A DNA stretch of 64,000 bases, from positions 1,736,001-1,800,000 of the forward strand of contig AP014633.1 in assembly GCA_000828835.1 (NCBI GenBank), read 5' to 3'. The DNA comes from Thioploca ingrica. Lineage in GTDB: Bacteria; Pseudomonadota; Gammaproteobacteria; Beggiatoales; Beggiatoaceae. The notes beneath the pieces were generated by a model. That model saw only the letters and a program-made list of their open reading frames with translations, did no database searches and was not told the DNA's origin. Both the position numbers and the translations under genes were made by a program. The stretch's first letter is position 1; each line of letters starts with the position of its first letter. Positions 46,908 through 56,562 of this stretch are shown here, one piece after another.

Positions 46908-47822
46908 ATGGCTCGAAAAACAATCACTACTTGGATAATGGCAACTCGTCCTCAGTTTTTTACAGTTATTATTTTACCGATCTTATTAGGTACGGCTATC
47001 GCCTGGCATTCACTGGGCGTTTTTTCACTGGCGTATTTTATTTTATCCTTAGTGGCTGGTATTTTTAGTCATGCGGGTATCAATGTGCTTAACGATTATT
47101 TTGATCATCTTAATCAAAGCGACGATATTAATCTCACTCCACTAACACCTTTCACCGGGGGGAGTCGGTTCATTCAACAAGGGATTTTATCACCGCAGGA
47201 AACTTATTATTATGGTTGGTTCTTATTAACGATAGCCATCATCATAGGATTGTTGCTGGTCTGGATACGTGGGTTACCATTATTGTGGATAGGATTAATC
47301 GGCATACTATCGGGTTATTGCTATTCAGCTCCCCCCTTTTCATTCCACAGCCGTGGTTTAGGTGAAATGTTAGTGGGACTCAATTTTGGGTTATTAACCG
47401 TGATTGGAGCGTATTACGTTCAAACTCAAACGATAAATGGAGCGGCTACGATAGCCGCATTACCGCTGAGTGGGTTAGTGACAGCCATACTCTATATTAA
47501 TGAATTTCCTGACTATTTTGCGGATAAACGGGTTGGTAAACAGAACCTCGTGGTCCGCTTAGGAAAAGTAGCCGCTTGTCATCTCTTTGTCGTCTTGATC
47601 AGTTTTAGTTTTATTATTATTGCTGTCGGTGTGATCTTTCAAAATTTACCTTTCCTGAGTTTAGTGAGCTGGTTAGCTTTGCCACTAGGATTTTGGGCGA
47701 TAAAAAATTTATATATTTATTATGACAACCCCCCGGCTTTAATTGTAGCTATCAAAAATACGATTTGGCTTCATACCGTAGTCAGTGGAATACTTATTTT
47801 AGCTTTTATATTTCCAGTTTAG
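46908..47822 (+). CDS. UbiA-family prenyltransferase (MenA-like)
   Basis: 304 residues with about eight to nine membrane helices. The two prenyl-diphosphate/Mg motifs are present: NDYFDHLNQSDDIN (about residues 64-77) and NEFPDYFADKRVGKQNLVVR (about 204-223). The N terminus WIMATRPQFFTVIILPILLG and the FTGGSRFIQQG loop fit the 1,4-dihydroxy-2-naphthoate prenyltransferase (MenA) branch, which makes menaquinone precursors. No other quinone gene is beside it, so the aromatic substrate is not certain. ATG 46908 is chosen over 46842 because it begins right at the family's N terminus. Confidence 0.85.
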   Translation: MARKTITTWIMATRPQFFTVIILPILLGTAIAWHSLGVFSLAYFILSLVAGIFSHAGINVLNDYFDHLNQSDDINLTPLTPFTGGSRFIQQGILSPQETYYYGWFLLTIAIIIGLLLVWIRGLPLLWIGLIGILSGYCYSAPPFSFHSRGLGEMLVGLNFGLLTVIGAYYVQTQTINGAATIAALPLSGLVTAILYINEFPDYFADKRVGKQNLVVRLGKVAACHLFVVLISFSFIIIAVGVIFQNLPFLSLVSWLALPLGFWAIKNLYIYYDNPPALIVAIKNTIWLHTVVSGILILAFIFPV

Positions 47823-48017
47823 TGAAGTTCCTGCCGGAAAAAGTAGTCATTATTCCTAGTCGGTGGTAATATTACTCGCGCAATTTGAACTCAGGAGTTG
47901 CTTGATTAAGCATAGCAATAGAAATACCATCGATAATTAAAACCATCTATTCAACAAGCCATATCTCCATTTGTTATCAACAATAGTATTCCGCAATCAA
48001 ATTAAAGGCAGTATTTT

Positions 48018-48266
48018 ATGGTAAAAATTATGACGAAACGCGAAGCGCGTGCCATGGTAACTAGGCTAGGAACGAGAACGAAATTAATCTCCCAAAAATC
48101 AGCGATGTCAGAAGCCATCGATCAAGAAGTGAAATCCGTTGATCAAGAATTGGATGCCAACATGACCGCCGTGAGATTGCTAGAACAAAGTATTGAAAAG
48201 CAAAAAATTCACGCCCCACAAATTGGTTATGGACTTCACGGACAACGTAAATCAGCTAAGCCTTAA
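48018..48266 (+). CDS. Small hypothetical protein
   Basis: 82 residues, basic at both ends (MTKREARAMVTRLGTRTK; GLHGQRKSAKP) with a helical, heptad-like middle (SEAIDQEVKSVDQELDANMT). No domain recognised. The start has AAAGGCAG nine bases before it. It stands alone between the prenyltransferase and grxD. It might bind RNA or DNA given its charge, but this is only a guess. Confidence 0.5.
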   Translation: MVKIMTKREARAMVTRLGTRTKLISQKSAMSEAIDQEVKSVDQELDANMTAVRLLEQSIEKQKIHAPQIGYGLHGQRKSAKP

Positions 48267-48716
48267 GCTATCAACCCATTATTGTTGAGTTAACGATTCA
48301 TCCCTTCACCATGATGTTGTTCCCACCAACGCATTAACTAACTCCCATGATTCAACTTCTTTTAGTCAGAATCATCCGTGAATATCGATAGCGCAAGCCA
48401 AAAGTGTGGTCTGGAATCTATCTAGAGCCTCGGTATTATTCAGCGGCGATTGTGAATAGAAGCAAGTCAAAGTAGTGGAGAAATAACCCCATTTGAACCG
48501 AGATAGCTCAGGTATACCGTTGCGTTACCCAATTGGCTTCAATCTTGATGTGGGTTTGAGTCAGTGGGCAAGACTGCATTTTGCCCACTTTACCAACCTA
48601 TTTTCAATTCAGCAGTGAAAACGATCCGAAGTAGGGTTATTTTGATATATAATAACTGTCAATTTTAATGTTTGGTTATTTTGTTAATTAATTTTATTAC
48701 TCAAGAGGAAACTGAG
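48267..48716. other. Gene-free interval with a perfect hairpin and a grxD promoter element
   Basis: No open frame is convincing. AGTGGGCAA (48563-48571) pairs perfectly with TTGCCCACT (48581-48589) around a nine-base loop, without a T-tract. A good -10 (TATAAT, 48648-48653) precedes grxD, but the matching -35 region is poor, which would fit an activated promoter. Confidence 0.6.
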
Positions 48717-49052
48717 ATGGATGTTTTGGAGAGAATCAAAGAAAAAGTTGAGAATAATCCAATTGTTATTTTTATGAAAGGGACTCCTCAATTTCCCCAA
48801 TGTGGTTTCTCTAGTCGAGCTGCTCAAGCTTTACAAGCTTGTGGGGTTGAATTTACCTATGTCAATGTACTGGATGATCCAGAAATTTTTCAAAATTTAC
48901 CTCGTTATGCCAATTGGCCTACTTTTCCACAAATTTATGTCAATGGTGAATTGATTGGTGGCTGTGATATTGCCTTGGAATTATATCAAAAAGGTGAATT
49001 AAAACCGATGTTAGAACAAGCCGCGCACCACCGACAACCGGCAAAAAATTAA
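48717..49052 (+). CDS. grxD: Monothiol glutaredoxin Grx4
   Basis: 111 residues. The single-Cys active site CGFS lies in GTPQFPQCGFSSRAAQAL (about residues 22-39), with the glutathione-binding TFPQIYVNGELIGGCD later on. Grx4-type proteins bind a [2Fe-2S] cluster at a dimer interface with glutathione and deliver clusters together with BolA. ATG 48717 follows GAGGAAAC; the longer frame from 48672 is not needed. Confidence 0.95.
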   Translation: MDVLERIKEKVENNPIVIFMKGTPQFPQCGFSSRAAQALQACGVEFTYVNVLDDPEIFQNLPRYANWPTFPQIYVNGELIGGCDIALELYQKGELKPMLEQAAHHRQPAKN

Positions 49053-49132
49053 TAAAATGATTTTTCCCTGAGTCATGTCAGAAAGAAGTAACAGGATGTA
49101 TGTAAAACTAAACGATAAGGAATAACAACCCA

Positions 49133-50410
49133 ATGAAACTTGAAACCATTGCTATCCATGGTGGCTATTCACCCGAACCCACGACTAAAGCGGTTGCGGT
49201 ACCGATTTACCAAACCACTTCCTACGCGTTTGATAATACCCAACATGGTGCTGATTTATTTGATCTCAAAGTACCGGGTAATATCTACACTCGCATCATG
49301 AATCCCACTACCGATGTGTTAGAAAAACGAGTAGCGGCGATGGAAGGTGGAATTGGGGCACTGGCATTCGCTTCTGGAATGGCTGCTATTACGGCATCGA
49401 TTATGACTCTCGCTGCTCAGGGAGATAATGTGGTTACTTCCAGCACGTTGTATGGTGGTACCTACAATTTGTTTGCGCACACGCTTCCTCAGTATGGTAT
49501 TGACATACGCTTTGCTGATTATCTAAATATCGATAGCTTTGCTCAGCTGATTGATGCTAAAACTAAAGCCATTTTTTGTGAATCAATTGGCAACCCATTG
49601 GGTAATGTCGTTAATTTTGGTGCTTTAGCACAATTAGCACACCATCACGGTATTCCCTTAATTGTGGATAATACCGTCCCTTCACCCTACCTTTGCCGTC
49701 CCTTTGAACACGGTGCCGATATTATTGTTCATTCGCTAACTAAATACATGGGCGGACATGGCAATAGTATTGGTGGTATCATTGTCGACTCGGGTAAATT
49801 CCCTTGGAGTCAACAGGCCGATAAATTTAGCTGTTTTACGATACCAGACAAATCTTATCATGGCGTTACCTACACTGACACTTTCGGGGCAGCCGCCTAT
49901 ATTGCGAGAGCACGAGTAGTTCCCCTGCGTAATATGGGAGCTGCTTTGTCACCACTCAATGCTTTTCTCATTCTTCAAGGAATTGAAACCCTGCCGGTGC
50001 GCATGGACAGAATCTGTGCCAATGCCTTAACCGTTGCCAATTATCTAAAACATCACAAACAAGTGCTTTGGGTACAATATGCAGGTCTCAACGACAGTCC
50101 CAGTAAAGCACTCGTCGATAAATATATGAGTGGTCGAGCTTCTGGGATTTTAAGTTTCGGTATTCAAGGTGGAATTATAGCCGGTGCTAAATTTATTGAT
50201 GCCTTACAATTGATCACTCGGTTAGTTAATATTGGCGACGCCAAATGTTTAGCTTGTCATCCTGCCAGTACCACCCACCGACAATTATCAGCAGAAGAAT
50301 TAGCTAAGGCTGGTGTGACTGAAGATATGGTACGTTTATCTATTGGTCTAGAACATGTTGACGATATTCTGGCTGATATCGAACAAGCGCTTTCAGTAGC
50401 CACCACTTAA
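49133..50410 (+). CDS. metY: O-acetylhomoserine aminocarboxypropyltransferase (O-acetylhomoserine sulfhydrylase)
   Basis: 425 residues, the length of the MetY branch of Cys/Met-metabolism PLP enzymes. Landmarks: SYAFDNTQHGADLFDLKVPG and YTRIMNPTTDVLEKRVAAME at the N terminus, the PLP-binding SLTKYMGGHGNSIGGIIVD with Lys near residue 204, and the C-terminal CLACHPASTTHRQLS. It joins sulfide to O-acetylhomoserine to make homocysteine, which suits a sulfide-rich organism. No SAM riboswitch is seen in the 80 bases before it. AAGGAA precedes the start. Confidence 0.95.
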   Translation: MKLETIAIHGGYSPEPTTKAVAVPIYQTTSYAFDNTQHGADLFDLKVPGNIYTRIMNPTTDVLEKRVAAMEGGIGALAFASGMAAITASIMTLAAQGDNVVTSSTLYGGTYNLFAHTLPQYGIDIRFADYLNIDSFAQLIDAKTKAIFCESIGNPLGNVVNFGALAQLAHHHGIPLIVDNTVPSPYLCRPFEHGADIIVHSLTKYMGGHGNSIGGIIVDSGKFPWSQQADKFSCFTIPDKSYHGVTYTDTFGAAAYIARARVVPLRNMGAALSPLNAFLILQGIETLPVRMDRICANALTVANYLKHHKQVLWVQYAGLNDSPSKALVDKYMSGRASGILSFGIQGGIIAGAKFIDALQLITRLVNIGDAKCLACHPASTTHRQLSAEELAKAGVTEDMVRLSIGLEHVDDILADIEQALSVATT

Positions 50411-50450
50411 ACGGTATTTAATAATCAGTTAACCGTATTTAATAATCACT
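50411..50450. repeat. Tandem 19-bp direct repeat after metY
   Basis: ACGGTATTTAATAATCAGT (50411-50429) and ACCGTATTTAATAATCACT (50432-50450) differ at two positions. They follow the metY stop directly and have no hairpin potential. Confidence 0.7.
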
Positions 50451-50536
50451 GTAAATTATAAAATAACCGGTATTAATTATTAATTGACATAAAATAGTTA
50501 TCGACTAATTTGTCAAGATTATTAATCAACTGTTAA

Positions 50537-50680
50537 CTGATAACTGAATTGATCATTAACTTATACGAATTCCGAGAAATTCGACCGGAACGAATTGATG
50601 TCCTGACGATAATTGAAAATGAAGGTACCCTAACAAGCCAAAGTCGCTTAGCTAGCCGTTATCGATTGAACCCGATTTAG
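50537..50680 (+). pseudogene. Possible fragment of a ParE/RelE-type toxin gene
   Basis: An open stretch without a proper start reads LYEFREIRPERIDVLTIIEN followed by unrelated sequence to TAG. The 'YE.R.ERI.VLTIIH'-like strand is typical of the C-terminal part of ParE toxins. The rest of the toxin and the antitoxin are absent. The assignment is weak. Confidence 0.3.
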
Positions 50681-52890
50681 TTTTTACGCCATACTTTCAT
50701 CACATTGGTTAAATTATCAATTTTAGCTAACAAGCGGCTAAGTTGTTCAACATTGCATACTTCGAGAGTAAACATCATTTTAACGTTGTTATCCATTTTG
50801 TTAGTGTAAGTATGCGCAGTAATAATATTGACCTTTTCGCTAGTGGCAATACTGCAAATATCGCGTAATAATCCGATTCGATCATAAGCACTGATCTCAA
50901 TATCCACCGGATAAACCAAATTCTGTTCTTCTAAAGGCTCACTCCATTCGACTTCAATCAGACGTTGGTTACCTTCATCTTGCCAACGCAAGGCATTGGA
51001 ACAATCGCGTCGATGTACGACTACACCACGTCCAGTGGTAATATAACCCACGATGGGATCATAAGGCACCGGTCGACAACAACGAGCCGTTTGAGTTAAT
51101 AAGCCCCCCACTCCTTTGATATAAATACCGCCTTTACTCCGGCTTGACTCCATGATAACTGGAATAATCTGACTATCGGTATGAAAAACTTGTTCATTAA
51201 AAGTCGCTGTTATTTGGGTGGTCGTGATATCTCCTCGTCCAAGCGAAGCTAATAATTCATCAACGGATTTAAACCGAAATTTTTGCGCTAATTGTTCTAG
51301 ATTACAATTTTTGATATTGAGGCGACGTAATACCCGTTCTAATAACACCCGTCCTTCACTGATATGTTGTCGAAGATCTTGTTTCTTCAACCATTGTCTG
51401 ACTTTAGCGCGTGCACGTGAGGTTTTAAGATAACCGGCTTGAGTTAACAGCCAATCCCGACTGGGTTTTTCCTCGTTAGAAGTTAAAATTTCAACTTGAT
51501 CACCATTCTTTAGCGTGTAAGTGAGTGGGACCACGCGATTATTAATTTTAGCACCCCGACAACAATGTCCTAATTGGGTATGAATAGAATAAGCAAAATC
51601 AAGTGGGGTGGAACCTTGTTGTAAGTCAATGACTTGACCAGTAGGAGAAAACACATAAACTCGATCTTCAATAATCTCTGATTTAAACCGATCCAATAAT
51701 TCACTGGGATCACCTTCTTCTTCTTTTCCGGTCTGTAAAATTTGTCGCAACCAAGAGATTTTCTTTTCAAAATTTTTATCTAGGGTACTGCCTTCTTCTT
51801 TATATCGCCAATGGGAAGCAATCCCTAATTCGGCATGATGATGCATTTCATGAGTACGAATTTGCACTTCAAAAATTTTTTGTTCTGGACCGACGACAGC
51901 GGTGTGTAACGATTGATAATTATTACTTTTGGGATTAGCGATATAATCATCAAATTCACCGCGTATCGGTTGCCATTTGGTATGAATGATCCCTAAAGCG
52001 GTATAACATTCACTCACGGTATTCACCAAAACCCGAACGGCTCTTACATCAAATATTTGATTAAAGGTTAATCCCTTCCGTTGCATTTTTCGCCAAATGC
52101 TATAAATATGCTTAGGACGACCAGAAACTTCGGCATGAATCCCAGTACGCTGCAGTGCTTCGGCTAAAATTTTCATTACTGTTTGGATATAGTTTTCTCG
52201 ATCAACCCGGCGTTCATCCAGCAATTGCGCCATGTTCTGGTAAGTATCGGGTTCCAAATAACGCAATGATAAATCTTCCAATTCCCATTTGATTTGCCAG
52301 ATACCGAGGCGATTAGCGAGTGGTGCGAACAAATCTAAGGTTTCACGAGACATACGTCGGCGTTTTTCTACCGGTAAGTAACGTAATACCCGCATGTTAT
52401 GTAGTCTATCTGCTAACTTAATTAAGACAACCCGTACATCTTCTGCCATGGCTAATAGCATTTTACGTAGGCTTTCAGTTTGATTTTCGGTTTCGACTCG
52501 TGGTGGTGATTGCTCGTGAAGATTTTCAATGAGTCTCATTCGAGCCACACCATCTACTAATTGCATTACCACGGGATTAAAACGTCTCTCTACTTCACCG
52601 AGAGTCAATTGTTTGGTCTCAACACATTCATGTAACAGAGCGGCAACTAACACCTCGGTATCTAAGCCTAATTGGGCTAAAATATCGGTCACATTCACCA
52701 CATGAATGAGATAAGTTTCTCCAGAAGCCCGGCTTTGAGTTTGATGAATCGCTTGTGTTAAAGAACAGGCATCAATAATAGCTTGCCTGTCGTTAACTGA
52801 ATAGTTTTCAGTAATACGTTCTATCCAAGCGTCTAAAGCAATCGGATTTTCGGTACTAGAAATCAGGAGTGGATTAGTCGTATTAACCAT
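50677..52890 (-). CDS. relA: GTP pyrophosphokinase RelA
   Basis: 737 residues. Domain order: degenerate HD hydrolase (about 50-190, where the HD pair reads LLHECVET), ppGpp synthetase (about 240-370), TGS (VYVFSPTGQVIDLQQGSTPL, about 410-470), helical/zinc-finger region (TARCCRPVPYDPIVGYITTG, about 620) and C-terminal ACT. The synthetase carries EFDDYIANPKSNNYQSLHT: the acidic ExDD motif marks monofunctional RelA, in contrast to RxKD in bifunctional SpoT. It makes (p)ppGpp on stalled ribosomes during amino acid starvation. I use ATG 52890; a GTG at 52953 would add 21 residues without similarity. No clear ribosome-binding site for either. Confidence 0.94.
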   Translation of the reverse strand: MVNTTNPLLISSTENPIALDAWIERITENYSVNDRQAIIDACSLTQAIHQTQSRASGETYLIHVVNVTDILAQLGLDTEVLVAALLHECVETKQLTLGEVERRFNPVVMQLVDGVARMRLIENLHEQSPPRVETENQTESLRKMLLAMAEDVRVVLIKLADRLHNMRVLRYLPVEKRRRMSRETLDLFAPLANRLGIWQIKWELEDLSLRYLEPDTYQNMAQLLDERRVDRENYIQTVMKILAEALQRTGIHAEVSGRPKHIYSIWRKMQRKGLTFNQIFDVRAVRVLVNTVSECYTALGIIHTKWQPIRGEFDDYIANPKSNNYQSLHTAVVGPEQKIFEVQIRTHEMHHHAELGIASHWRYKEEGSTLDKNFEKKISWLRQILQTGKEEEGDPSELLDRFKSEIIEDRVYVFSPTGQVIDLQQGSTPLDFAYSIHTQLGHCCRGAKINNRVVPLTYTLKNGDQVEILTSNEEKPSRDWLLTQAGYLKTSRARAKVRQWLKKQDLRQHISEGRVLLERVLRRLNIKNCNLEQLAQKFRFKSVDELLASLGRGDITTTQITATFNEQVFHTDSQIIPVIMESSRSKGGIYIKGVGGLLTQTARCCRPVPYDPIVGYITTGRGVVVHRRDCSNALRWQDEGNQRLIEVEWSEPLEEQNLVYPVDIEISAYDRIGLLRDICSIATSEKVNIITAHTYTNKMDNNVKMMFTLEVCNVEQLSRLLAKIDNLTNVMKVWRKN

Positions 52891-53286
52891 AAAGCGATAT
52901 CGGTTGCTTGATGAAAGGTAACAATCGGGCAAACCCAAATGGGTGGCACACACAGTTCATATCATAGTTGTTAGGGTGGGTAAATAAGATTAGGATTCAA
53001 AAGAAATCGAGATCGTTTTATCCGTAGAGTTCTATCTCCACAGAGATTAAATGACTACCCAACTATCATAACCAGAAGATAAGAAATATAACAAACTTTT
53101 CATTTGTCTGTTGTTATTACTTAAAGTTAATCATGTCTATCAAAATAGGCATTATTTTTTCACCATTTCATATTATACAATTAAATTGGAGCAACATAAT
53201 CTACCACAGTAAACAGCGCAATTTGAGGCGATCTGGTTACCGGAGAGGATATTTATATCAAATAAATCATCAAGACTTCGGACCAG

Positions 53287-53508
53287 TTGCGGTCGGGTGC
53301 GTTATGCGACGCTAACACACCCGACATCAAATCCATTACTTATAACAACGATCCGAACCATTATTACTTAATAACAACTGAATTAGATTATCGACGATGG
53401 CTTCGTCACTTCCAACCCTATTTCCTTGCCGTTGAGAATTCAAGTGAATTGATTGGAGATGATTCGATTCAGTCGGTTGAAGTCGTTTATAATCAAAGAA
53501 AAGTTTAA
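53287..53508 (+). other. Possible gene remnant containing a REP-like palindrome
   Basis: The open frame reads through the palindrome at 53292-53325 (arms GTCGGGTG.GTTA / TAAC.CACCCGAC) and continues with protein-like text (YYLITTELDYRRWLRHFQPY, then FLAVENSSELIGDD). There is no ribosome-binding site or sensible start, and the frame is closed upstream by a TAA at 53263. The interval 52954-53594 therefore holds at best a decayed gene hit by a repeat. Confidence 0.3.
53292..53325. repeat. REP-like palindrome
   Basis: 13-base arms (53292-53304 and 53313-53325) with one mismatch, and an 8-base TGCGACGC loop. It is the same type as the element at 37327. Confidence 0.75.
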
Positions 53509-53594
53509 TCTGTTCAAGAATGGCTTGTAATGATTTTGCTAGTATGCAAAGTAATAAAAATGATAAACTGCTACGTTCATTAAGGAGTTATATT

Positions 53595-55265
53595 ATGTCT
53601 TCAGAGTATACTTTGGAACAAGAAATCACTTTACTTGAACAGGATTACATTCTATTAACCGAACTCCAAACCGAACTACAACAACGCTTAACCATAGAGG
53701 AAAAGAATCGACCTATTTTACAACAAAAAATCGCTGACAACGACAAAGAAATCAATGAAATTAAACAAAAATTAGAGCAACTTAAAGCCGCAGCGGGATT
53801 AGTACCTCATCCAACTTCAACCTTACCACCAGCTACTTTACATAATGTGCCGGATTTACCGGCTTATCTAGTCATTAATTTGCTGCTGTTTAATGAGCTT
53901 AAGGCTAAACTCGTTATTAAGCCAAGCTTAGTAGAAATTGCCGAGGGGCAAAAAAGCCCTTTATTAATTCAATCGCCAAGTGGTATGGGTAAATCCGTTA
54001 TCGCTGCTGTTTTAGCCCATGATACCGCTATTCGCCGTACTTTTAGCGATGGTATTTTTTGGGTTCATTTAGGTCAACATTCTGATTTAATGAGTTGTCA
54101 AATAGCACTGATTCGGGCTTTGGGAGAAGAAGTCAAACACTTTCTCAATCCTCAAGCGGGAACAGAACGATTACGCCAACTGTGTGCTAAACGAAATTGT
54201 TTATTGATTTTAGATGATGTATGGGATGTCGATGAGGTGTTGGCTTTTAATGGACTTGGCAAGTATTGTCAATTGGTTATCACGACTTATGATAACACTT
54301 TGCTCGACTTCCTACTTCGAAGTATACCCAGTATTCAAGGGTATGTGCTCACTCCTTTAGTTGAAGAACAGGCTATCCAATTTTTCCTCAATTGTACGGG
54401 ACAACAGTTAAGTCCGGTACCAATGGAAGTGAATACGATAGCACGTGCTTGTGATTACCTCCCACTCGCTCTCAAGTTAATTGCTGCCCTGGCGAGTAAC
54501 CAACCCGCGTCGGTTTGGAATACCTTAGTTGATAGTTTACAAAACGCGACCACCAATGAATTTCCGGACACCCACCCGCGAACCTTGATGCAAGCCATGC
54601 AACTGAATGTCGATGCCCTTGGAGAACAAAGTGAATATTACTTAGCTTTAGCTGTTTTTGTTAACTATTCGGCTATTCCTCAAAAAACAGTGGTGATGTT
54701 ATGGCAATATCTTTATCACCTCTCTGCTGATCAAGCAGATGCCTTTATCAGTAAATTAGTCACGCGAGGATTACTTCAAGTTGAAACGGTTTCGTCTAAC
54801 CAATGCCTGAGTTTACATGCTTTCCAATACGATTATTTATATACTTCTGCAGAGGTAGAAAAATTGCACCATCATTTATTAGCCGCTTATCGTCGCCATT
54901 GTCTTCATGGTTGGTCGAATGGTCCCAATGACGGTTACTTTTTCGAGTATTTGTGCACTCATTTACTCGCCGCAGAACGGACCACCGAACTCAAATCTTT
55001 ATTGCTTGATTTTGATTGGTTATATACTAAATTACAAAGATGTCCTTTACATAAATTATTAAGTGATTATGATTTATTACCGGACCGGGAACTGGAAACC
55101 ATAAAAAAAGTGTTATCTCATTGGGTTAATGGCTTACAACCGGATCGTGAACAATTGGCTAACTACTTACTTAGCCAATTAGTTGATCAACCTGCAGCAG
55201 AGATACAAAAATTGTTAAATCAGCTCAAAGAAATATCTTCAGAATGGCAGCCACCTTTGAGCTAA
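53595..55265 (+). CDS. NB-ARC (STAND) ATPase lacking a WD40 or other sensor domain
   Basis: 556 residues. Residues ~5-65 are a coiled coil (ITLLEQDYILLTELQTELQQ). NB-ARC follows: P-loop LLIQSPSGMGKSVIAAVL near 135 (the usual first Gly is Ser), Walker B CLLILDDVWDVD, sensor LVITTYD (Arg of the usual TTRD is Tyr), CDYLPLALK in place of GLPLAL, then a winged helix with LHAFQYDYL at the MHD position. The APAF1-like helical segment ends at NYLLSQLVDQPAAEIQKLLN, where relatives begin a WD40 propeller; here the stop follows. ATG 53595 has AAGGAG eight bases upstream. STAND ATPases act as switches in immunity and signalling. The next gene lies 75 bases downstream and is a likely partner. Confidence 0.88.
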   Translation: MSSEYTLEQEITLLEQDYILLTELQTELQQRLTIEEKNRPILQQKIADNDKEINEIKQKLEQLKAAAGLVPHPTSTLPPATLHNVPDLPAYLVINLLLFNELKAKLVIKPSLVEIAEGQKSPLLIQSPSGMGKSVIAAVLAHDTAIRRTFSDGIFWVHLGQHSDLMSCQIALIRALGEEVKHFLNPQAGTERLRQLCAKRNCLLILDDVWDVDEVLAFNGLGKYCQLVITTYDNTLLDFLLRSIPSIQGYVLTPLVEEQAIQFFLNCTGQQLSPVPMEVNTIARACDYLPLALKLIAALASNQPASVWNTLVDSLQNATTNEFPDTHPRTLMQAMQLNVDALGEQSEYYLALAVFVNYSAIPQKTVVMLWQYLYHLSADQADAFISKLVTRGLLQVETVSSNQCLSLHAFQYDYLYTSAEVEKLHHHLLAAYRRHCLHGWSNGPNDGYFFEYLCTHLLAAERTTELKSLLLDFDWLYTKLQRCPLHKLLSDYDLLPDRELETIKKVLSHWVNGLQPDREQLANYLLSQLVDQPAAEIQKLLNQLKEISSEWQPPLS

Positions 55266-55340
55266 ATAATCAGGGTGGCTCTGTCAGAATCTTTTTAAAA
55301 ATCGAGTATTAGAAGGCATGAATCGTGCCTTGAATTTTTT

Positions 55341-56465
55341 ATGCGTCAGAAAATCCTAAGAATTTCCAAAGCTCGTAATAATGCTGCACATGCCTCTCTC
55401 CAGAGTTATTTTGACAGAATTTCTCACAGCTTGGAAGATCGCTTGAGTGAGTATGTGCAAATGAAAAAATACGTCCGAATTTATGGAGAATCTAAGAAGT
55501 TATTGGAAATTGAAAAAGCGGTTAATATTGCCGCCGGTAGTATCTATGAAATCAATATTGATAAAAGATTGGATACGAATTCCATGAAACAATTGCTCAA
55601 GCTATTAGAAGAAAAAACGAAAGAATTAACTGGATTAATACGAAATAAACCTAAAACACTACAATTTAAATTTGTTCACCAAGTTATCAAAAGTATTCAT
55701 ATCGTTATGAATAATTTGATCCAAATTAATAAAAATATTAATCGCGTCAATGAGCTCATTCCGATCATTAAAGCACTGCTTAAAATGCCTGATAAGGAAA
55801 GTAATTATGATAATAACGCTATTCTTTTAGAAATTAATAATGCTTTATCTGTCAGTATTACTGAACCCAATCTAACTGAAATTAAAAATGGCTTAACTAA
55901 AGAACGGATTGATTTAGCACAATATGATGCTCGATTGTTGTTCGAACATATGAATGATGTGAGTGATAAACTGATTGGATTACTTAATGACAAGCTACTG
56001 CTTATTATTGGAATATCTGAATTTCTAATAGCGGGTGTGGATGATGATGGTGCTAATGACGTCACGGCGATGCAAAGATTACCCGATGAACTCAGGGTGT
56101 TATTTTTAGCTTCTAGTTTATTTGATATTATTTATCGCATCAAACAAATTAGAGCCAATATTAAAGGAATTTTTAACAACATTAAACTCTGTTTGCAAAT
56201 TATGAATAGTGAACGATTAGAAAGTCAGTATCAAGGTGCTTTAAAAGGAGGAACTCCGAGTGTATATGAGCTATTGGCAAGTAATACACCACGTCTGTTG
56301 CAAAGAATTAAAAAATCCATTATTGAAACTGCACCAGGCTTAGATGCTCTAGAGTTAAAATTAAAAATAGATACGCTGGATCTCAACACGATAATTAGAA
56401 TGACCTATGGATTAATTTATGAAAAAGCGAATAAAGTATGGGAAAATCCTTATGAAATGGAGTAA
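55341..56465 (+). CDS. Helical protein of unknown family, partner of the NB-ARC gene
   Basis: 374 residues, almost entirely helical and charged. It opens with RKIxR-like basic sequence (KILRISKARNNAAHASLQSY) and has heptad-rich stretches near 95-150 and 190-250, including LNDKLLLIIGISEFLIAGVD, which could be a buried or membrane-touching helix. The C terminus carries LKGGTPSVYELLASNTPRLL. No enzyme motif, signal peptide or known domain was recognised. It may be the effector, sensor or antitoxin-like partner of the ATPase, but this rests only on gene order (75-base spacing, same strand). Confidence 0.65.
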   Translation: MRQKILRISKARNNAAHASLQSYFDRISHSLEDRLSEYVQMKKYVRIYGESKKLLEIEKAVNIAAGSIYEINIDKRLDTNSMKQLLKLLEEKTKELTGLIRNKPKTLQFKFVHQVIKSIHIVMNNLIQINKNINRVNELIPIIKALLKMPDKESNYDNNAILLEINNALSVSITEPNLTEIKNGLTKERIDLAQYDARLLFEHMNDVSDKLIGLLNDKLLLIIGISEFLIAGVDDDGANDVTAMQRLPDELRVLFLASSLFDIIYRIKQIRANIKGIFNNIKLCLQIMNSERLESQYQGALKGGTPSVYELLASNTPRLLQRIKKSIIETAPGLDALELKLKIDTLDLNTIIRMTYGLIYEKANKVWENPYEME

Positions 56466-56562
56466 ATACACTTTAACAAGCAGTTAAGCGCTCGCCAAAT
56501 AGTTCTATTATTTTAGGTTCTGTTATGATTTCACCTGACGTAACCAATTCTTCTCACTACTA

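Noticed and set aside
53133..53315. 60-residue frame upstream of the NB-ARC gene
   Set aside because: It ends inside a REP-like palindrome, has no ribosome-binding site and no recognisable pattern.
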